Below, in pieces: positions 7,592-17,218 of a stretch of 64,000 nucleotides of DNA. A model generated the notes under the pieces. The model had not been told where the DNA came from and did not search any database. It saw only the letters and a list, made by a program, of their open reading frames with translations. The translations under genes and the position numbers were made by a program. Position 1 is the first letter of the stretch; each line of letters begins with the position of its first letter. The DNA comes from Paracoccaceae bacterium (GTDB lineage Bacteria > Pseudomonadota > Alphaproteobacteria > Rhodobacterales > Rhodobacteraceae): positions 62,001 to 126,000 of the forward strand of contig CACKSH010000002.1 of NCBI GenBank assembly GCA_902602765.1. The letters run 5' to 3'.

Positions 7592-8967
7592 TGCGTTACT
7601 TTCTTTAGATGGTAAGATTTAGGCCTTGTAAGATTATGATAACCAATGATCGATAGACCACCACCGCTACCCGTATTCTTACAACCAGTCCAACACAGCG
7701 CTGGATCAAGGTAATCAGCACGATTCAGAAATACTGTCCCTGTTTCAATTTGATCTGCAATTTTTTCTGCTCGGCCAACGTCCTTTGTCCATAGGCTTGC
7801 TGTTAAACCAAATTCACTATCGTTCATTAAAGAAATAGCTTCCTCATCACTGGACACAGGCATGATACAGACGACTGGACCAAAGGTTTCATCTTTCATA
7901 ATTCGCATATTATGATCAACACCTGTTAAAATTTGTGGTGTTACATAGGTGCCAGCATCATCATTTTTGAAAACTTCGATATGAGCCGTCGCACCTAATT
8001 CTACAGCCTCATTAATTTGTAATCTTACTTCATCAGAAAATCGTTTATTTGCCATAGGCCCAAGAGTGGTTTCAGGCTCCAACGGATTGCCAAGCTTATA
8101 ATTTTCGACAATATTTATGGCTTTTTGTAAGAATTTTTCGTAAAGACTCTCTACTACATAAATTCGCTCTATTCCACAGCAACATTGTCCAGAATTAAAC
8201 ATTGCGCCGTCTATTAGTGTTTCCACTGCTGCATCTAAATCCGCATCTTCCATGACATACCCAGGATCTTTACCCCCAAGTTCTGTCCCAACAGGCGTAA
8301 AAGTTCCGGCTGCTGCTCTCTCCATCTCGATGCCCCCTCGCAGGGAACCAGTAAAATTAACGAAATCAAATGAATTCTCGTCAATAAGACGAGATGTGGT
8401 GTCGTGGTCTAAGTACATGTTAATAAATACATCTTTCGGGATGCCTACAGAAATGAAAGCTTCAACGAGGCGCTCACCCACCAGGAGGGTTTGAGTTGCA
8501 TGTTTTAATGCTACGACATTTCCTGCAATTAGCGCAGGAGCAATTGTATTGATTGCCGTCATATAAGGATAATTCCACGGCGCAACGACTAAAACTAATC
8601 CATGAGGTATTCGTTTTATATAACGCTTAAAACTAGAGTCATTGCTAATCTCAATATCTTGCAACGCTTGTTCAGCTATCTCACTCATATATTGGGCGCG
8701 CTCTTTAAAGCCTCCAAATTCACCACCATACCTAATTGGCCTCCCCATCATTTGGGCTAGCTCTGGTACTATCTGTTCATTCATTTTGCCTACAGCGTCT
8801 ACACCATCCATTACCAACGATATACGTTCAGCTAATGGTCGAGCCGACCAAGCTTTTTGTGCTGCACGCAGAAGTTGAACTTTATCCTTTGCATCTTTTA
8901 ATGAAAGAGTATTTCTTTTCGCAAATATTTCACCATCTATCGGTGAGATACATGTTATTTCATTCAT
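7588..8967 (-). CDS. NAD(P)-dependent aldehyde dehydrogenase
   Basis: A 459-residue aldehyde dehydrogenase if the ATG at 8967 is used; a TTG 18 bases upstream is also open but would overlap the preceding gene. Motifs are APWNYPY near the cofactor site, FTGSLRGGIEM, TELGGKDPGYV with the general-base Glu, and NSGQCCCGIERIYV with the catalytic cysteine. It lies four bases after the glutamine-synthetase-like gene and overlaps the iron alcohol dehydrogenase. In gamma-glutamylated amine pathways an aldehyde dehydrogenase converts the gamma-glutamyl aldehyde to the acid; a phosphonoacetaldehyde dehydrogenase role is an alternative given the transporter. Confidence 0.9.
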   Translation of the reverse strand: MNEITCISPIDGEIFAKRNTLSLKDAKDKVQLLRAAQKAWSARPLAERISLVMDGVDAVGKMNEQIVPELAQMMGRPIRYGGEFGGFKERAQYMSEIAEQALQDIEISNDSSFKRYIKRIPHGLVLVVAPWNYPYMTAINTIAPALIAGNVVALKHATQTLLVGERLVEAFISVGIPKDVFINMYLDHDTTSRLIDENSFDFVNFTGSLRGGIEMERAAAGTFTPVGTELGGKDPGYVMEDADLDAAVETLIDGAMFNSGQCCCGIERIYVVESLYEKFLQKAINIVENYKLGNPLEPETTLGPMANKRFSDEVRLQINEAVELGATAHIEVFKNDDAGTYVTPQILTGVDHNMRIMKDETFGPVVCIMPVSSDEEAISLMNDSEFGLTASLWTKDVGRAEKIADQIETGTVFLNRADYLDPALCWTGCKNTGSGGGLSIIGYHNLTRPKSYHLKKVTQ

Positions 8968-8971
8968 AATA

Positions 8972-10333
8972 TCACGCTCTTTCAAAGCCTCTTGCTATTT
9001 CCCAATCCGTCACAACCCTATTAAATTCTTCCAACTCAACTTCAGCAGCTCTACAATAATGTTTTACGACGTCCTCTCCAAAAGCAGATTTTAGCATTTC
9101 GGATTGATCCAGAGCTAACTTTGCATCACGCAAATTTTCAGGGATCATTTTTGTGTCACCCTGGTAAACATCGCCTTTAGCAGGCTCATCTAGCTCTAAC
9201 TTATTTTCTATTCCTGCCAATCCAGCAGCAATTTGAGCGGCAATCGCTAAGTAGGGGTTCATATCCGAACCACCTATTCTACATTCTATTCTAACACTCT
9301 TAGTTCCTGCGCCACACAAGCGAAAACCAGCCGTGCGATTATCTACCGACCAGATAATACGAGTGGGAGCAAACGTTCCTTTGGCAAAACGTTTGTAGCT
9401 ATTAACATAAGGAGCAAGGAAAAATGTAATATCTGATGTGTAGTGCAAAAGTCCTGCCATATAATGTTTCATCAACAGGCTCATTCCCAATTTATCATTA
9501 GGGTCATAGAATGCATTTTTACCGTCTTTCCACAGTGACTGGTGAACGTGTGACGAAGAACCCACCTTGTCGTGATGCCACTTTGGTAAGAAAGTAACTG
9601 CATGCCCCTTGCTCCAGGCAATTTCCTTTACAGCGTGTTTGGCAATTGTGTGATACTCAGCGGTATTAAGTGCATTCGCATATTTTATATTTAGCTCTTC
9701 CTGACCCGTCTCTGCCTCACCTTTTGAATTTTCGACCGGTATACCAGCATCCCATAAATAGTTACGAACAGGGCGCATGATATGTTCTTCTTTTGTAGTT
9801 TGAAGGATATGATAGTCCTCATTATAAGCGCTTATGGGCTTTAGCTCTCGAAAACCATTTTCGTGTATCTCTTTGAAGCTTTTTTCAAAAAGAAAAAATT
9901 CTAATTCCGTAGCCATCATCGGATCCAGGCCCATTTTTTCAAGACGCTTAATCTGCTTCTTTAGAATAGCCCGAGGCGAATGGCTTACTTCTTCATGGGT
10001 ATGATGATCAAGGACATCACAGATGACCATAGCTGTACCATCCAACCATGGGGTCATACGTAAAGTATTAAGGTCTGGCTTCATCGTATAGTCGCCATAA
10101 CCATCTTCCCAACTCGTAGAAGCATAACCGTCTGGTGTGCCCATCTCTAAATCTGTAGCTAACAAATAGTCACAACAGTGCGTCTCGTTATATCCATCAG
10201 ACATGAAGTGTTTCGCGTGGAATCTCTTACCCATCAGCCTTCCCTGCATATCCACGAAACATACAAGCACAGTATCAATACTGCCGTTATCAACTGCTAG
10301 CTCCAGATCTTCAAATGTTAAATTTCTGGTCAT
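8972..10333 (-). CDS. Glutamine-synthetase-family gamma-glutamyl amine ligase
   Basis: A 453-residue ligase of the glutamine synthetase superfamily, which joins glutamate through its gamma-carboxyl to ammonia or an amine using ATP. Visible blocks are ATELEFFLFE (metal-binding Glu), AETGQEELN, KWHHDKVGSSSHVHQSLW and NRTAGFRLCGAGTKSVRIECRIGGSD near the ATP/glutamate site. The adenylylation region of GlnA is absent, as in PuuA/IpuC-type gamma-glutamyl amine ligases. ATG at 10333 (AGGGAAG upstream) is preferred to the ATG at 10351, which lacks a ribosome site. It lies in one run with an ABC importer and two dehydrogenases, suggesting glutamylation of an imported amine. Confidence 0.87.
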   Translation of the reverse strand: MTRNLTFEDLELAVDNGSIDTVLVCFVDMQGRLMGKRFHAKHFMSDGYNETHCCDYLLATDLEMGTPDGYASTSWEDGYGDYTMKPDLNTLRMTPWLDGTAMVICDVLDHHTHEEVSHSPRAILKKQIKRLEKMGLDPMMATELEFFLFEKSFKEIHENGFRELKPISAYNEDYHILQTTKEEHIMRPVRNYLWDAGIPVENSKGEAETGQEELNIKYANALNTAEYHTIAKHAVKEIAWSKGHAVTFLPKWHHDKVGSSSHVHQSLWKDGKNAFYDPNDKLGMSLLMKHYMAGLLHYTSDITFFLAPYVNSYKRFAKGTFAPTRIIWSVDNRTAGFRLCGAGTKSVRIECRIGGSDMNPYLAIAAQIAAGLAGIENKLELDEPAKGDVYQGDTKMIPENLRDAKLALDQSEMLKSAFGEDVVKHYCRAAEVELEEFNRVVTDWEIARGFERA

Positions 10334-10375
10334 TACTAATCTTCCCTCCATAACAACACTTAAGCTGTATTCAAA

Positions 10376-12400
10376 TCAGCCACTATTTCTCCAAGCCTGG
10401 GTTCGAGATAAAACGCCCTTTGATATTAACAAGTGAATTATACGCGCAATAATATTTGTATAAAAAATCATCATACCCATCGCGGCAGCAGGAGCAATAT
10501 CACCAGCATCATCCATATTTAGTACTGCAATTGAAGCTAATGAAGTTTTAGTCGAATAGAGAAAAACAACTGCAGAAACTGTGGTCATTGCGTTAACGAA
10601 TAAGTAGATAGCAATATCCAGGATAGCTGGCAGACATACTGGCACCGTCACTCTAGAAAACAGTTTAAACGTGGGTTGTTTCAAAGATGCTGAGACAGAT
10701 TCAAACTCACTGTCCATTTGCTTGAGAGCAGTAACGGCCGTAAGATGTGAAACCGTGTAAAAATGTGTAACAGTACAGATGACAAGAATTGCCATTGTTC
10801 CATATACTATGTGCAAAGGATTTTCAGGATTATTAAAAAAGAATATATAGGCAAGCCCCAACACCATTCCCGGTATCGCCATAGGTAACATGGCAAACAT
10901 TTGAAATATCGCTCTACCAGTTTTAAATCCGCTTGATTTTTCAACTAAGTACGCTCCAAAAAATATTACGCACGTACCTATTAGAGCTGTCAATAAAGCC
11001 ATTTTGATTGAGTTATAATAGGCACCCCAACCGCCGCCATCCATTTTATCAAACTGATAATTATTTAAACTTAAACTTAGATCATATGGCCAGAACTTGA
11101 TTAGGGCAGCAAACTGGCAAATACCCAACATTCCAATTATAAATAATCCAACAAGTCCACAATAAATAGTAAAGATTAAGTCAGCCCTCGAGCTTGGTTT
11201 GGGATTAAATGGAACGGACCTAGCAGTGAGCAAAGCCACTTGTTTACTTTGGACAACCCGGTCTATAGCAAAAGCCAGAATCGCCGGAATTATTAAAACT
11301 ACTGATACAACTGCCCCCATCTCGAAGTTCTGTTGACCTATAACTTGTTTGTAGATGTCCACAGCTAAAACGTTAAATTGACCACCGATTACCTTAGGCA
11401 AACCGAAGTCCGTAATTACTAGGTTAAATACAACGAAAGCTGCTGAGATTATACCGTACCTTGCCCCAGGGATAGTAACGGTCCAGAAGGTTTTCCAAGG
11501 CGACGCTTTTAAAGAAATAGCAGCTTCATAAAGACGAGCATCAGAAATAGCTAATGCAGTAGATATGATTAAAAATGCGTGCGGAAAGGTGAAAAATACT
11601 GATCCTATAATTATACCAATAGGACCGTAAATACTTGCTCCAAATAATAAGCCCTTAATTACACCCTGTGCCCCAAAAAGGTAGACAAGAGCAATCCCAG
11701 GGAGTAGCGACGGAACAAGTATCGGTGCCATTGCAATAAGCCTAAAAAAGCCCTTAAACCGCATACAGCTCCTATTCAGTGCATATGCAAACCAGAACGC
11801 TAAGATTACTGTGATTATTGTACTAATTATTGCAATAAATATCGAATTCTGAATTGATTTAAACAAAGCTGGAGTAGAGAAATAATTTATAAAATTCGAT
11901 AAACCGGTTGACCTGACAGGCCGTAACTGTACGCGGCGAAAAGTATTACTATCCAATTCTTGCCAATCAGTCCCAGTCATTAATGTAGAACCCACTAGGA
12001 ACCGCCCCTGACCATCAACATTCCGAATACGATACATAACTGGGCTGCGAAAACTGAAGTCTGGAAAAAATATTGTAACGCCCAGTCGGCCGCCAGAACC
12101 TGTACTTAATTCCTCATCCGGGATAGCCTTTAAACCTTCATTTAAATTTTGAAGGCTTGTAATTTCAGGAGAAAATTGACCCGCGTCATCACTAACTTGG
12201 ACTTCGAATTTTGATAAATCATATTGAAAAGTCGAAAAGGATTTCGAGAACATCGAATAAAGAGGAAATACCAAGCTAATTACAAGGTAGAGAGCAATAA
12301 CAATCATACCTCCACGCATTATGATATCATCGCGGCTGAGCCTAGCTTTCACTAACCCTTTGGGTCTGACTACTGTATTGTCTATATTAGCCGAATTCAT
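10376..12400 (-). CDS. ABC transporter permease, two fused transmembrane domains (2-AEP type)
   Basis: A 674-residue inner-membrane permease made of two tandem binding-protein-dependent permease domains, as in FbpB/ThiP-like and phosphonate PhnU2/AepV-like importers. The first domain ends in an EAA loop (LYEAAISLKASPWKTFWTVTIPGA) and the second in EFESVSASLKQPTFKLFSRVTVPV. A large periplasmic loop of about 110 residues lies between the first membrane helix and the rest of domain one. ATG at 12400 follows the ATPase stop by two bases; a TTG at 12406 is an alternative. It works with the ATPase and binding protein encoded just upstream. Confidence 0.88.
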   Translation of the reverse strand: MNSANIDNTVVRPKGLVKARLSRDDIIMRGGMIVIALYLVISLVFPLYSMFSKSFSTFQYDLSKFEVQVSDDAGQFSPEITSLQNLNEGLKAIPDEELSTGSGGRLGVTIFFPDFSFRSPVMYRIRNVDGQGRFLVGSTLMTGTDWQELDSNTFRRVQLRPVRSTGLSNFINYFSTPALFKSIQNSIFIAIISTIITVILAFWFAYALNRSCMRFKGFFRLIAMAPILVPSLLPGIALVYLFGAQGVIKGLLFGASIYGPIGIIIGSVFFTFPHAFLIISTALAISDARLYEAAISLKASPWKTFWTVTIPGARYGIISAAFVVFNLVITDFGLPKVIGGQFNVLAVDIYKQVIGQQNFEMGAVVSVVLIIPAILAFAIDRVVQSKQVALLTARSVPFNPKPSSRADLIFTIYCGLVGLFIIGMLGICQFAALIKFWPYDLSLSLNNYQFDKMDGGGWGAYYNSIKMALLTALIGTCVIFFGAYLVEKSSGFKTGRAIFQMFAMLPMAIPGMVLGLAYIFFFNNPENPLHIVYGTMAILVICTVTHFYTVSHLTAVTALKQMDSEFESVSASLKQPTFKLFSRVTVPVCLPAILDIAIYLFVNAMTTVSAVVFLYSTKTSLASIAVLNMDDAGDIAPAAAMGMMIFYTNIIARIIHLLISKGVLSRTQAWRNSG

Positions 12401-12402
12401 AT

Positions 12403-13509
12403 TCAAGCCGCTTGAAAATCAAAAGCCAAAATGCTTTCGGAGGGTAATTCAATCCACAATATTTGGTTTGGCTCTATAGACAGTCTTCTAACTGCGTTTA
12501 CTGAGAAATCTGCTGTAACCAATGCCTCTGGAAATTCATCACTCTTCAACTTGCAACGCCAAAATGAACCTAGAAACTCCATTTCTACAAGCTGAGCAGA
12601 AAACACATTCTTGCCTGACTTTGCTGGAAGCTTAGCGCCCAACGGTATTATATCCTCCGGCCTGATGGTTATTGAAACTTCACGGCCTTGAGCAAACCGG
12701 TGCTCCACCGTATTTAATTCAATATTGCCAATTTTGACCAAGCTTTTGCCAGTTATTGTACCTCTGAATTGAGTCATTTCCCCAATGAAATCTGCAACAA
12801 ATAAGGTCTCTGGCTTACAATATACTTCATTGGGCGTACCTATTTGCTCTACCTTTCCCTCATTCATAACAACAATGCGGTCGGCCATTGAAAGAGCTTC
12901 TTCTTGATCATGAGTGACCATGACGGTTGTAACACCAAGTTTCTGTTGTAGACTTTTTATTTCATGCCTCAAATACACACGTACTTTAGCATCCAGAGCG
13001 GACAGTGGCTCATCAAGCAGCAACAAACCGGGGCCTGATGCTATTGCCCTAGCCAAAGCAATTCTTTGCTGTTGACCACCAGAGAGCTGAGCTGGATACT
13101 TAGGACCTTGATCCGGGAGTCCTATTAGATCTAACAACTCCGAAACCCGTTCATTAATTTCATTTTTGGAACGCCCAGTATTTTCGAGCCCGAATGCTAT
13201 ATTTTTCTCAATAGTAAGATTGGGAAATAAAGCATATGATTGAAAAACAATTCCATAGTCACGCTCAGAGGCGGGAAAATTAGAAATATCTTTTCCACCT
13301 TGCACTACTGCCCCACTTGTTTGCAAATCTAATCCAGCTATTGCCCGTAAAAGAGTTGTTTTTCCACATCCCGAGGGACCCAAGAAACAGACAAATTCTC
13401 CCTCTTTTATATCTAAAGATACATCCTTAAGAGCCGTAAAGCTTCCAAATGATTTCCAAAGATTTTTTATTGAGAGATACGAGGATTGCGGGTCTTTAAT
13501 GCCTTCCAA
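12403..13509 (-). CDS. ABC transporter ATP-binding protein (2-aminoethylphosphonate type)
   Basis: A 368-residue ATPase of the polyamine/iron/phosphonate importer class. Walker A is GPSGCGKTT at 44-52, the signature is LSGGQQQR, Walker B is LLLLDEP followed by LSALD, and the switch is TVMVTHDQEE. A TOBE-like C-terminal domain covers about 240-368. The start is TTG at 13509, preceded by AAGGA at 7 bases. It energises the permease encoded next to it. A strong hairpin separates it from the binding-protein gene, which is the usual device for keeping the binding protein in excess. Confidence 0.9.
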   Translation of the reverse strand: MEGIKDPQSSYLSIKNLWKSFGSFTALKDVSLDIKEGEFVCFLGPSGCGKTTLLRAIAGLDLQTSGAVVQGGKDISNFPASERDYGIVFQSYALFPNLTIEKNIAFGLENTGRSKNEINERVSELLDLIGLPDQGPKYPAQLSGGQQQRIALARAIASGPGLLLLDEPLSALDAKVRVYLRHEIKSLQQKLGVTTVMVTHDQEEALSMADRIVVMNEGKVEQIGTPNEVYCKPETLFVADFIGEMTQFRGTITGKSLVKIGNIELNTVEHRFAQGREVSITIRPEDIIPLGAKLPAKSGKNVFSAQLVEMEFLGSFWRCKLKSDEFPEALVTADFSVNAVRRLSIEPNQILWIELPSESILAFDFQAA

Positions 13510-13564
13510 GATGTATTCCTTAAATTTATATTATTATTAATCCATAAATTTAGACAACAAAAAA

Positions 13565-13594
13565 GTCAGGCAGTAAAAATTTACTGCCTGACTA
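13565..13594 (-). terminator. Intra-operon hairpin with U-run after the binding-protein gene
   Basis: A perfect 14-bp stem (AGTCAGGCAGTAAA at 13565-13578 with its complement at 13581-13594) and a 2-base loop, followed on the minus strand by TTTTTT. It lies between the binding-protein stop and the ATPase start. It probably acts as a partial terminator or 3' stabiliser giving high binding-protein mRNA relative to the downstream operon. Confidence 0.8.
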
Positions 13595-13601
13595 AAATTT
13601 A

Positions 13602-14621
13602 TTATTTAGGATCAGACTTGCCGTCGTAGCGTGACTGCCATTCTTTCAAAATACGCGCTCTATTGTTTGCCGCAAATTCGAAATCATTCGGAATCATCGC
13701 CTCAATTAATCCTTCAGGAAAATGTTCAACAGGTTTTGCCACGCCAGGATAGGCAACAACTGCATAACCTTGGTTGTACATTTCATTAGCTTCCTTGGTT
13801 ACTGAAAAATCTACAAGCTTCTTTGCCGCTTCCATTTTAGATGTTCCAGCAACAATAGCGGTTGCTTCCATATCCCAACCAACCCCTTCAGACGGAACAA
13901 TAATATCTAATGGAGCACCAGCTGCCTTCGATTTCGCGCCACGGAAAGCAAATGAAATCCCAATTGGAATTTCCCCAGCAGCGGCTAATTTACAAGGCTT
14001 TGAGCCTGAGTGAGTATACCGTGCGATATTTTCATGAAGGGCATCCATATACTCCCAACCACCTTCTTCGCCAAACAACTGAAGCCAACTAGATACATCT
14101 AGAAATCCTGTGCCAGATGAGTTCGGATTTGGCATAATCAAATGGCCTGCGTACTGAGCATCCGTTAAATCTTTCCAAGAGGTTGGTGGTGTTAGTCCAG
14201 CTTTTCCCGCCTCGACAGTATTATAGCAAACTGCAGCAACCCATGCATCCATTCCAACCCAAGCAGGTGGATTATCACCATCAACAAATTTACTATCCAA
14301 CTTTTCTACACCAGCTGGAGCATAAGGCTCTAACATTCCCTCTGATTTGAGCAGAAGCAGCGAAGTACCTGCTAAACCCCAGACAACATCTGCTTGTGGA
14401 TTGTTTTTTTCAGCCAATAGTTTTGCTGTAATAATCCCTGTAGAATCTCTAACCCAGTTAATTTTAATATCTGGATGACTTTCGTTAAATTTAGCAGCAT
14501 ATCTAGAAAGATCTTCAGCCTCTACAGCTGTGTAAACAGTGAGTTCTGTATCCGCAAATACGGATGTAGCTAACAATGATCCAACCGCTAACGATTTAAA
14601 AAATCCAAAGTTAAATTTCAT
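13602..14621 (-). CDS. Periplasmic binding protein of 2-aminoethylphosphonate (AepX/PhnS2-like) type
   Basis: A 339-residue precursor with a Sec signal peptide of about 23 residues (cut near VFA/DTEL) and a type II binding-protein fold. From family memory, the stretch ELTVYTAVEAEDL, the WVRDSTGIITAKLLAE segment, NPQADVVWGLAGTSL and WVGMDAWVAAVC resemble the binding proteins annotated for 2-aminoethylphosphonate (the PhnS2/AepX group) more than those for iron or polyamines. If right, it delivers 2-AEP or a similar aminophosphonate to the adjacent permease. ATG follows GGGGGT at 5 bases. No phosphonatase, PhnA or C-P lyase gene is in the window, so how the phosphonate would be broken down is open. 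Confidence 0.75.
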   Translation of the reverse strand: MKFNFGFFKSLAVGSLLATSVFADTELTVYTAVEAEDLSRYAAKFNESHPDIKINWVRDSTGIITAKLLAEKNNPQADVVWGLAGTSLLLLKSEGMLEPYAPAGVEKLDSKFVDGDNPPAWVGMDAWVAAVCYNTVEAGKAGLTPPTSWKDLTDAQYAGHLIMPNPNSSGTGFLDVSSWLQLFGEEGGWEYMDALHENIARYTHSGSKPCKLAAAGEIPIGISFAFRGAKSKAAGAPLDIIVPSEGVGWDMEATAIVAGTSKMEAAKKLVDFSVTKEANEMYNQGYAVVAYPGVAKPVEHFPEGLIEAMIPNDFEFAANNRARILKEWQSRYDGKSDPK

Positions 14622-14718
14622 TTTGTACCCCCAATGTGGTTTAGTTGTTTACTCTTCAAAATTCGTAATATTCCAAAGATTAGAATATGATCGCATGATT
14701 CTGTAACAAAAATAAATG

Positions 14719-15945
14719 TTATTTCATTTTTCTTGATTTTTTTGATCTAGCCATAGCACATTTATTTAAGAATTCTTCATTAAATGGATCAACCTTACCG
14801 AACCTATTTGGCTTAAATGACGAACTATAAAGATCAGATTCACCGTCTAAGATAATTTCAGAAATAATGGATCCTATTCCGCCGGACAAACTAACACCTG
14901 AACCACAGTCCCCAGCTGCTACATACAACCCATCAATTTCTGCAATAGGACCTAAAATAATTTCCCCATCTGGAGTATATGAAGAGAGACCACTAATATA
15001 GCTTGAAAAATTTGCACTTTCTATTTTGGGGAAAAACCGAGAAATATCAGAGTAAGAATTCAGTAATATGTCCCAGTGATCTTCGCCAAGCGTGGGAGAG
15101 AAATATTGTAAATCCTCTGGTAGTTTTCTTGCATCAAAAACGGCACATTCATTCTCCTGAACACCAAGCAATAAGCCTCCCAATTCTGGACGTGTATACG
15201 CAGAAACATCAGGCATAATTGTAATTGAACCCGCACTACCATAATCAAGATTGGGCTCAGTAAGCCAGTAATGGCTACGAACGGGAGCCGTAGCAATTGG
15301 TACCTTGATCTTAGATGCAAATAAAGAAGTCCAAACACCCCCAGCAAGTATCAAATTAGGGGAAAAAAATTTTCCGTCCGCAGTATCAATTCCACAAATT
15401 TTAGATCCATCAATTATGACCTCTGTGGCGGCTAAGTTGGACCTGAACTTAACACCATTATTCTTTGCCGCTTTGAGATAATGCCAGGTCAAACGATAGC
15501 TATCGAGATAGCCGTCCGAAGGGAAAAATGCAGCCTGTTGAATTTCTTCTTGGTTCAACCAAGGGGCCATTTTATTTATATCTTGATCACTCGGTACTGA
15601 CACATCTACATCGAAAAGAGAAGCCGTTTCGATCATAGAATTCAATTCAGAAACTCTTTCTTTAGATGACGCTAAACGCAAACTTCCCGTTTTATGATAC
15701 TCTACAGTCTCTCCGAGCTCCTGCTCTAATTGCGAAATCACTTCGACAGTTTTTTTAGCTAAGGGGATATTTGACTTTTTAGTAGATCCCTGAAGCACTA
15801 ATCCAGCGGAGCGACTTGAGGCACCACTTGCAAAGTCGTTTCTCTCTAATACCAGAATAGTATCATTTGATTTTTTAGAAATATGAAAGGCAATTGATGC
15901 ACCCAAAATGCCACCACCGACAATTATGTGATCATAGAAGCTCAA
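14719..15945 (-). CDS. FAD-dependent amino acid/amine oxidoreductase (DAO family)
   Basis: A 408-residue glycine-oxidase/sarcosine-oxidase-like flavoprotein. The N-terminal FAD site is HIIVGGGILGASIAFHIS, followed by the VLERNDFASGASSRSAGL contact loop and a C-terminal VAAGDCGSGVSLSGGIGSIISEII motif. These enzymes oxidise the C-N bond of secondary or primary amines. The start is TTG at 15945 with GAGG upstream. It sits directly upstream of the AEP-type transporter (98-base gap, same strand). Relatives beside AEP transporters have been reported to oxidise N-methylated aminoethylphosphonates (PbfD group); whether this is one cannot be decided from sequence alone. Confidence 0.82.
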   Translation of the reverse strand: MSFYDHIIVGGGILGASIAFHISKKSNDTILVLERNDFASGASSRSAGLVLQGSTKKSNIPLAKKTVEVISQLEQELGETVEYHKTGSLRLASSKERVSELNSMIETASLFDVDVSVPSDQDINKMAPWLNQEEIQQAAFFPSDGYLDSYRLTWHYLKAAKNNGVKFRSNLAATEVIIDGSKICGIDTADGKFFSPNLILAGGVWTSLFASKIKVPIATAPVRSHYWLTEPNLDYGSAGSITIMPDVSAYTRPELGGLLLGVQENECAVFDARKLPEDLQYFSPTLGEDHWDILLNSYSDISRFFPKIESANFSSYISGLSSYTPDGEIILGPIAEIDGLYVAAGDCGSGVSLSGGIGSIISEIILDGESDLYSSSFKPNRFGKVDPFNEEFLNKCAMARSKKSRKMK

Positions 15946-15973
15946 CTTTTATGGCCTCACTCTCTGCCCAAAT

Positions 15974-17089
15974 TTAATGATCAAAAACAATTACGCCTCT
16001 TCCTGGTTTCCCCTCCAACATGTCACTAAGGGCAATATTTATCTCCCTTAGCTGGTACCGCCGATTAACCATTAAATCGATCGGTAATTTTCCCTCAAGG
16101 AATTTTTCACCATAAAGAGCAAAATCCCTGTGGGTGCAGGCAGAACCATATATCGAACCAGATATTGTTTTTTCTGCTCTAGTTATGGCAGTAGTTTTTA
16201 AATTAATTGTCGCGTCCTCACTGTCCAAACCGACAAAAGTTACAGTACCACCGGAACAGCAATATTCAATAGCATCAGATTGCAGTTCTCTTTTACCTAC
16301 TGCCTCAAATACATGATCAGCACCCACGCCCGTTAGCTCCATTAGTTTTTTATAAATATCTTTATTCTGCTTCGAAACAAGAAAGTCCGTGGCACCCAAT
16401 TCTATTGCAAGGTTTCGCGCACTAATATTTTGATCAATACAGATAACTTGTGAAGCTCCTTTCAATTTAGCCGCCATCACTACTGATAAACCAACACCTC
16501 CCGCACCTATTACAACTACTGTTTCCCCGTTCTGTACCTTGGCGCGATTTAAGACAGCACCAACACCAGTCGTTACAGCACAACCAAGAAGCGCAGCAAT
16601 TTCAAAGGGAATAGATTTATCTACTGGCACGCAACATACTTCAGGTACCACAACATTTTCAGACCAACATCCAAGTGAACCAAGCTGCCGAACTGGCCCC
16701 TCTGAATTAGAAAATCGACAAGAGCCATCCAATAGAGTTCCATTGCCAACTGGCGTTTGATAGGCTTTGCATAAATGTGTTTTCCCACGAACACATTGAT
16801 AACATTTTCCGCAGTATGGCAGCCAGCTGAGAACAACGTGATCGCCCACACTAACGCTGTTTACTTCGCTTCCAATATAAGTGACAAGACCTGCACCTTC
16901 ATGGCCCAGAACGCATGGCATTATCTGGTTAGCCTGACCACTAATTACATGAACATCAGAATGACAAACACCCGCAGCTCCCATTTGGACAAAAACTTCT
17001 TTTGGTCCTGGAGCCGCTAAATTTAAAGTCTCTACAACTAGATCTGAATTTGTTTCATAAAGAACAGCTGCGGCAGTATTTCTAACCAT
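15974..17089 (-). CDS. Zinc-dependent alcohol dehydrogenase (class III-like MDR)
   Basis: A 371-residue medium-chain dehydrogenase. The catalytic zinc site is C-H-S-D near residue 42 with GHEGAG near 64, the structural zinc loop has CGKCYQCVRGKTHLC with four cysteines, and the NAD site is VVIGAGGVGLSVVMAAK. Overall it resembles the class III/AdhC group, where the relatives are formaldehyde-glutathione or NDMA-dependent alcohol dehydrogenases. It is 29 bases upstream of the FAD oxidase gene, so the two may be cotranscribed. A formaldehyde-linked role would fit an oxidase that removes N-methyl groups, but this is inference. Confidence 0.85.
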   Translation of the reverse strand: MVRNTAAAVLYETNSDLVVETLNLAAPGPKEVFVQMGAAGVCHSDVHVISGQANQIMPCVLGHEGAGLVTYIGSEVNSVSVGDHVVLSWLPYCGKCYQCVRGKTHLCKAYQTPVGNGTLLDGSCRFSNSEGPVRQLGSLGCWSENVVVPEVCCVPVDKSIPFEIAALLGCAVTTGVGAVLNRAKVQNGETVVVIGAGGVGLSVVMAAKLKGASQVICIDQNISARNLAIELGATDFLVSKQNKDIYKKLMELTGVGADHVFEAVGKRELQSDAIEYCCSGGTVTFVGLDSEDATINLKTTAITRAEKTISGSIYGSACTHRDFALYGEKFLEGKLPIDLMVNRRYQLREINIALSDMLEGKPGRGVIVFDH

Positions 17090-17218
17090 AAGTTTTCACT
17101 GACTTACCCCTCATAAACTAGCGAATATTCATTAACAGTTTGACTAAGCTTCAAATCTATTCAAACTCAATTGAAACATAAGTCTGGCTTTTTTCACAAA
17201 ATAATCCAAGGTAAAAAA

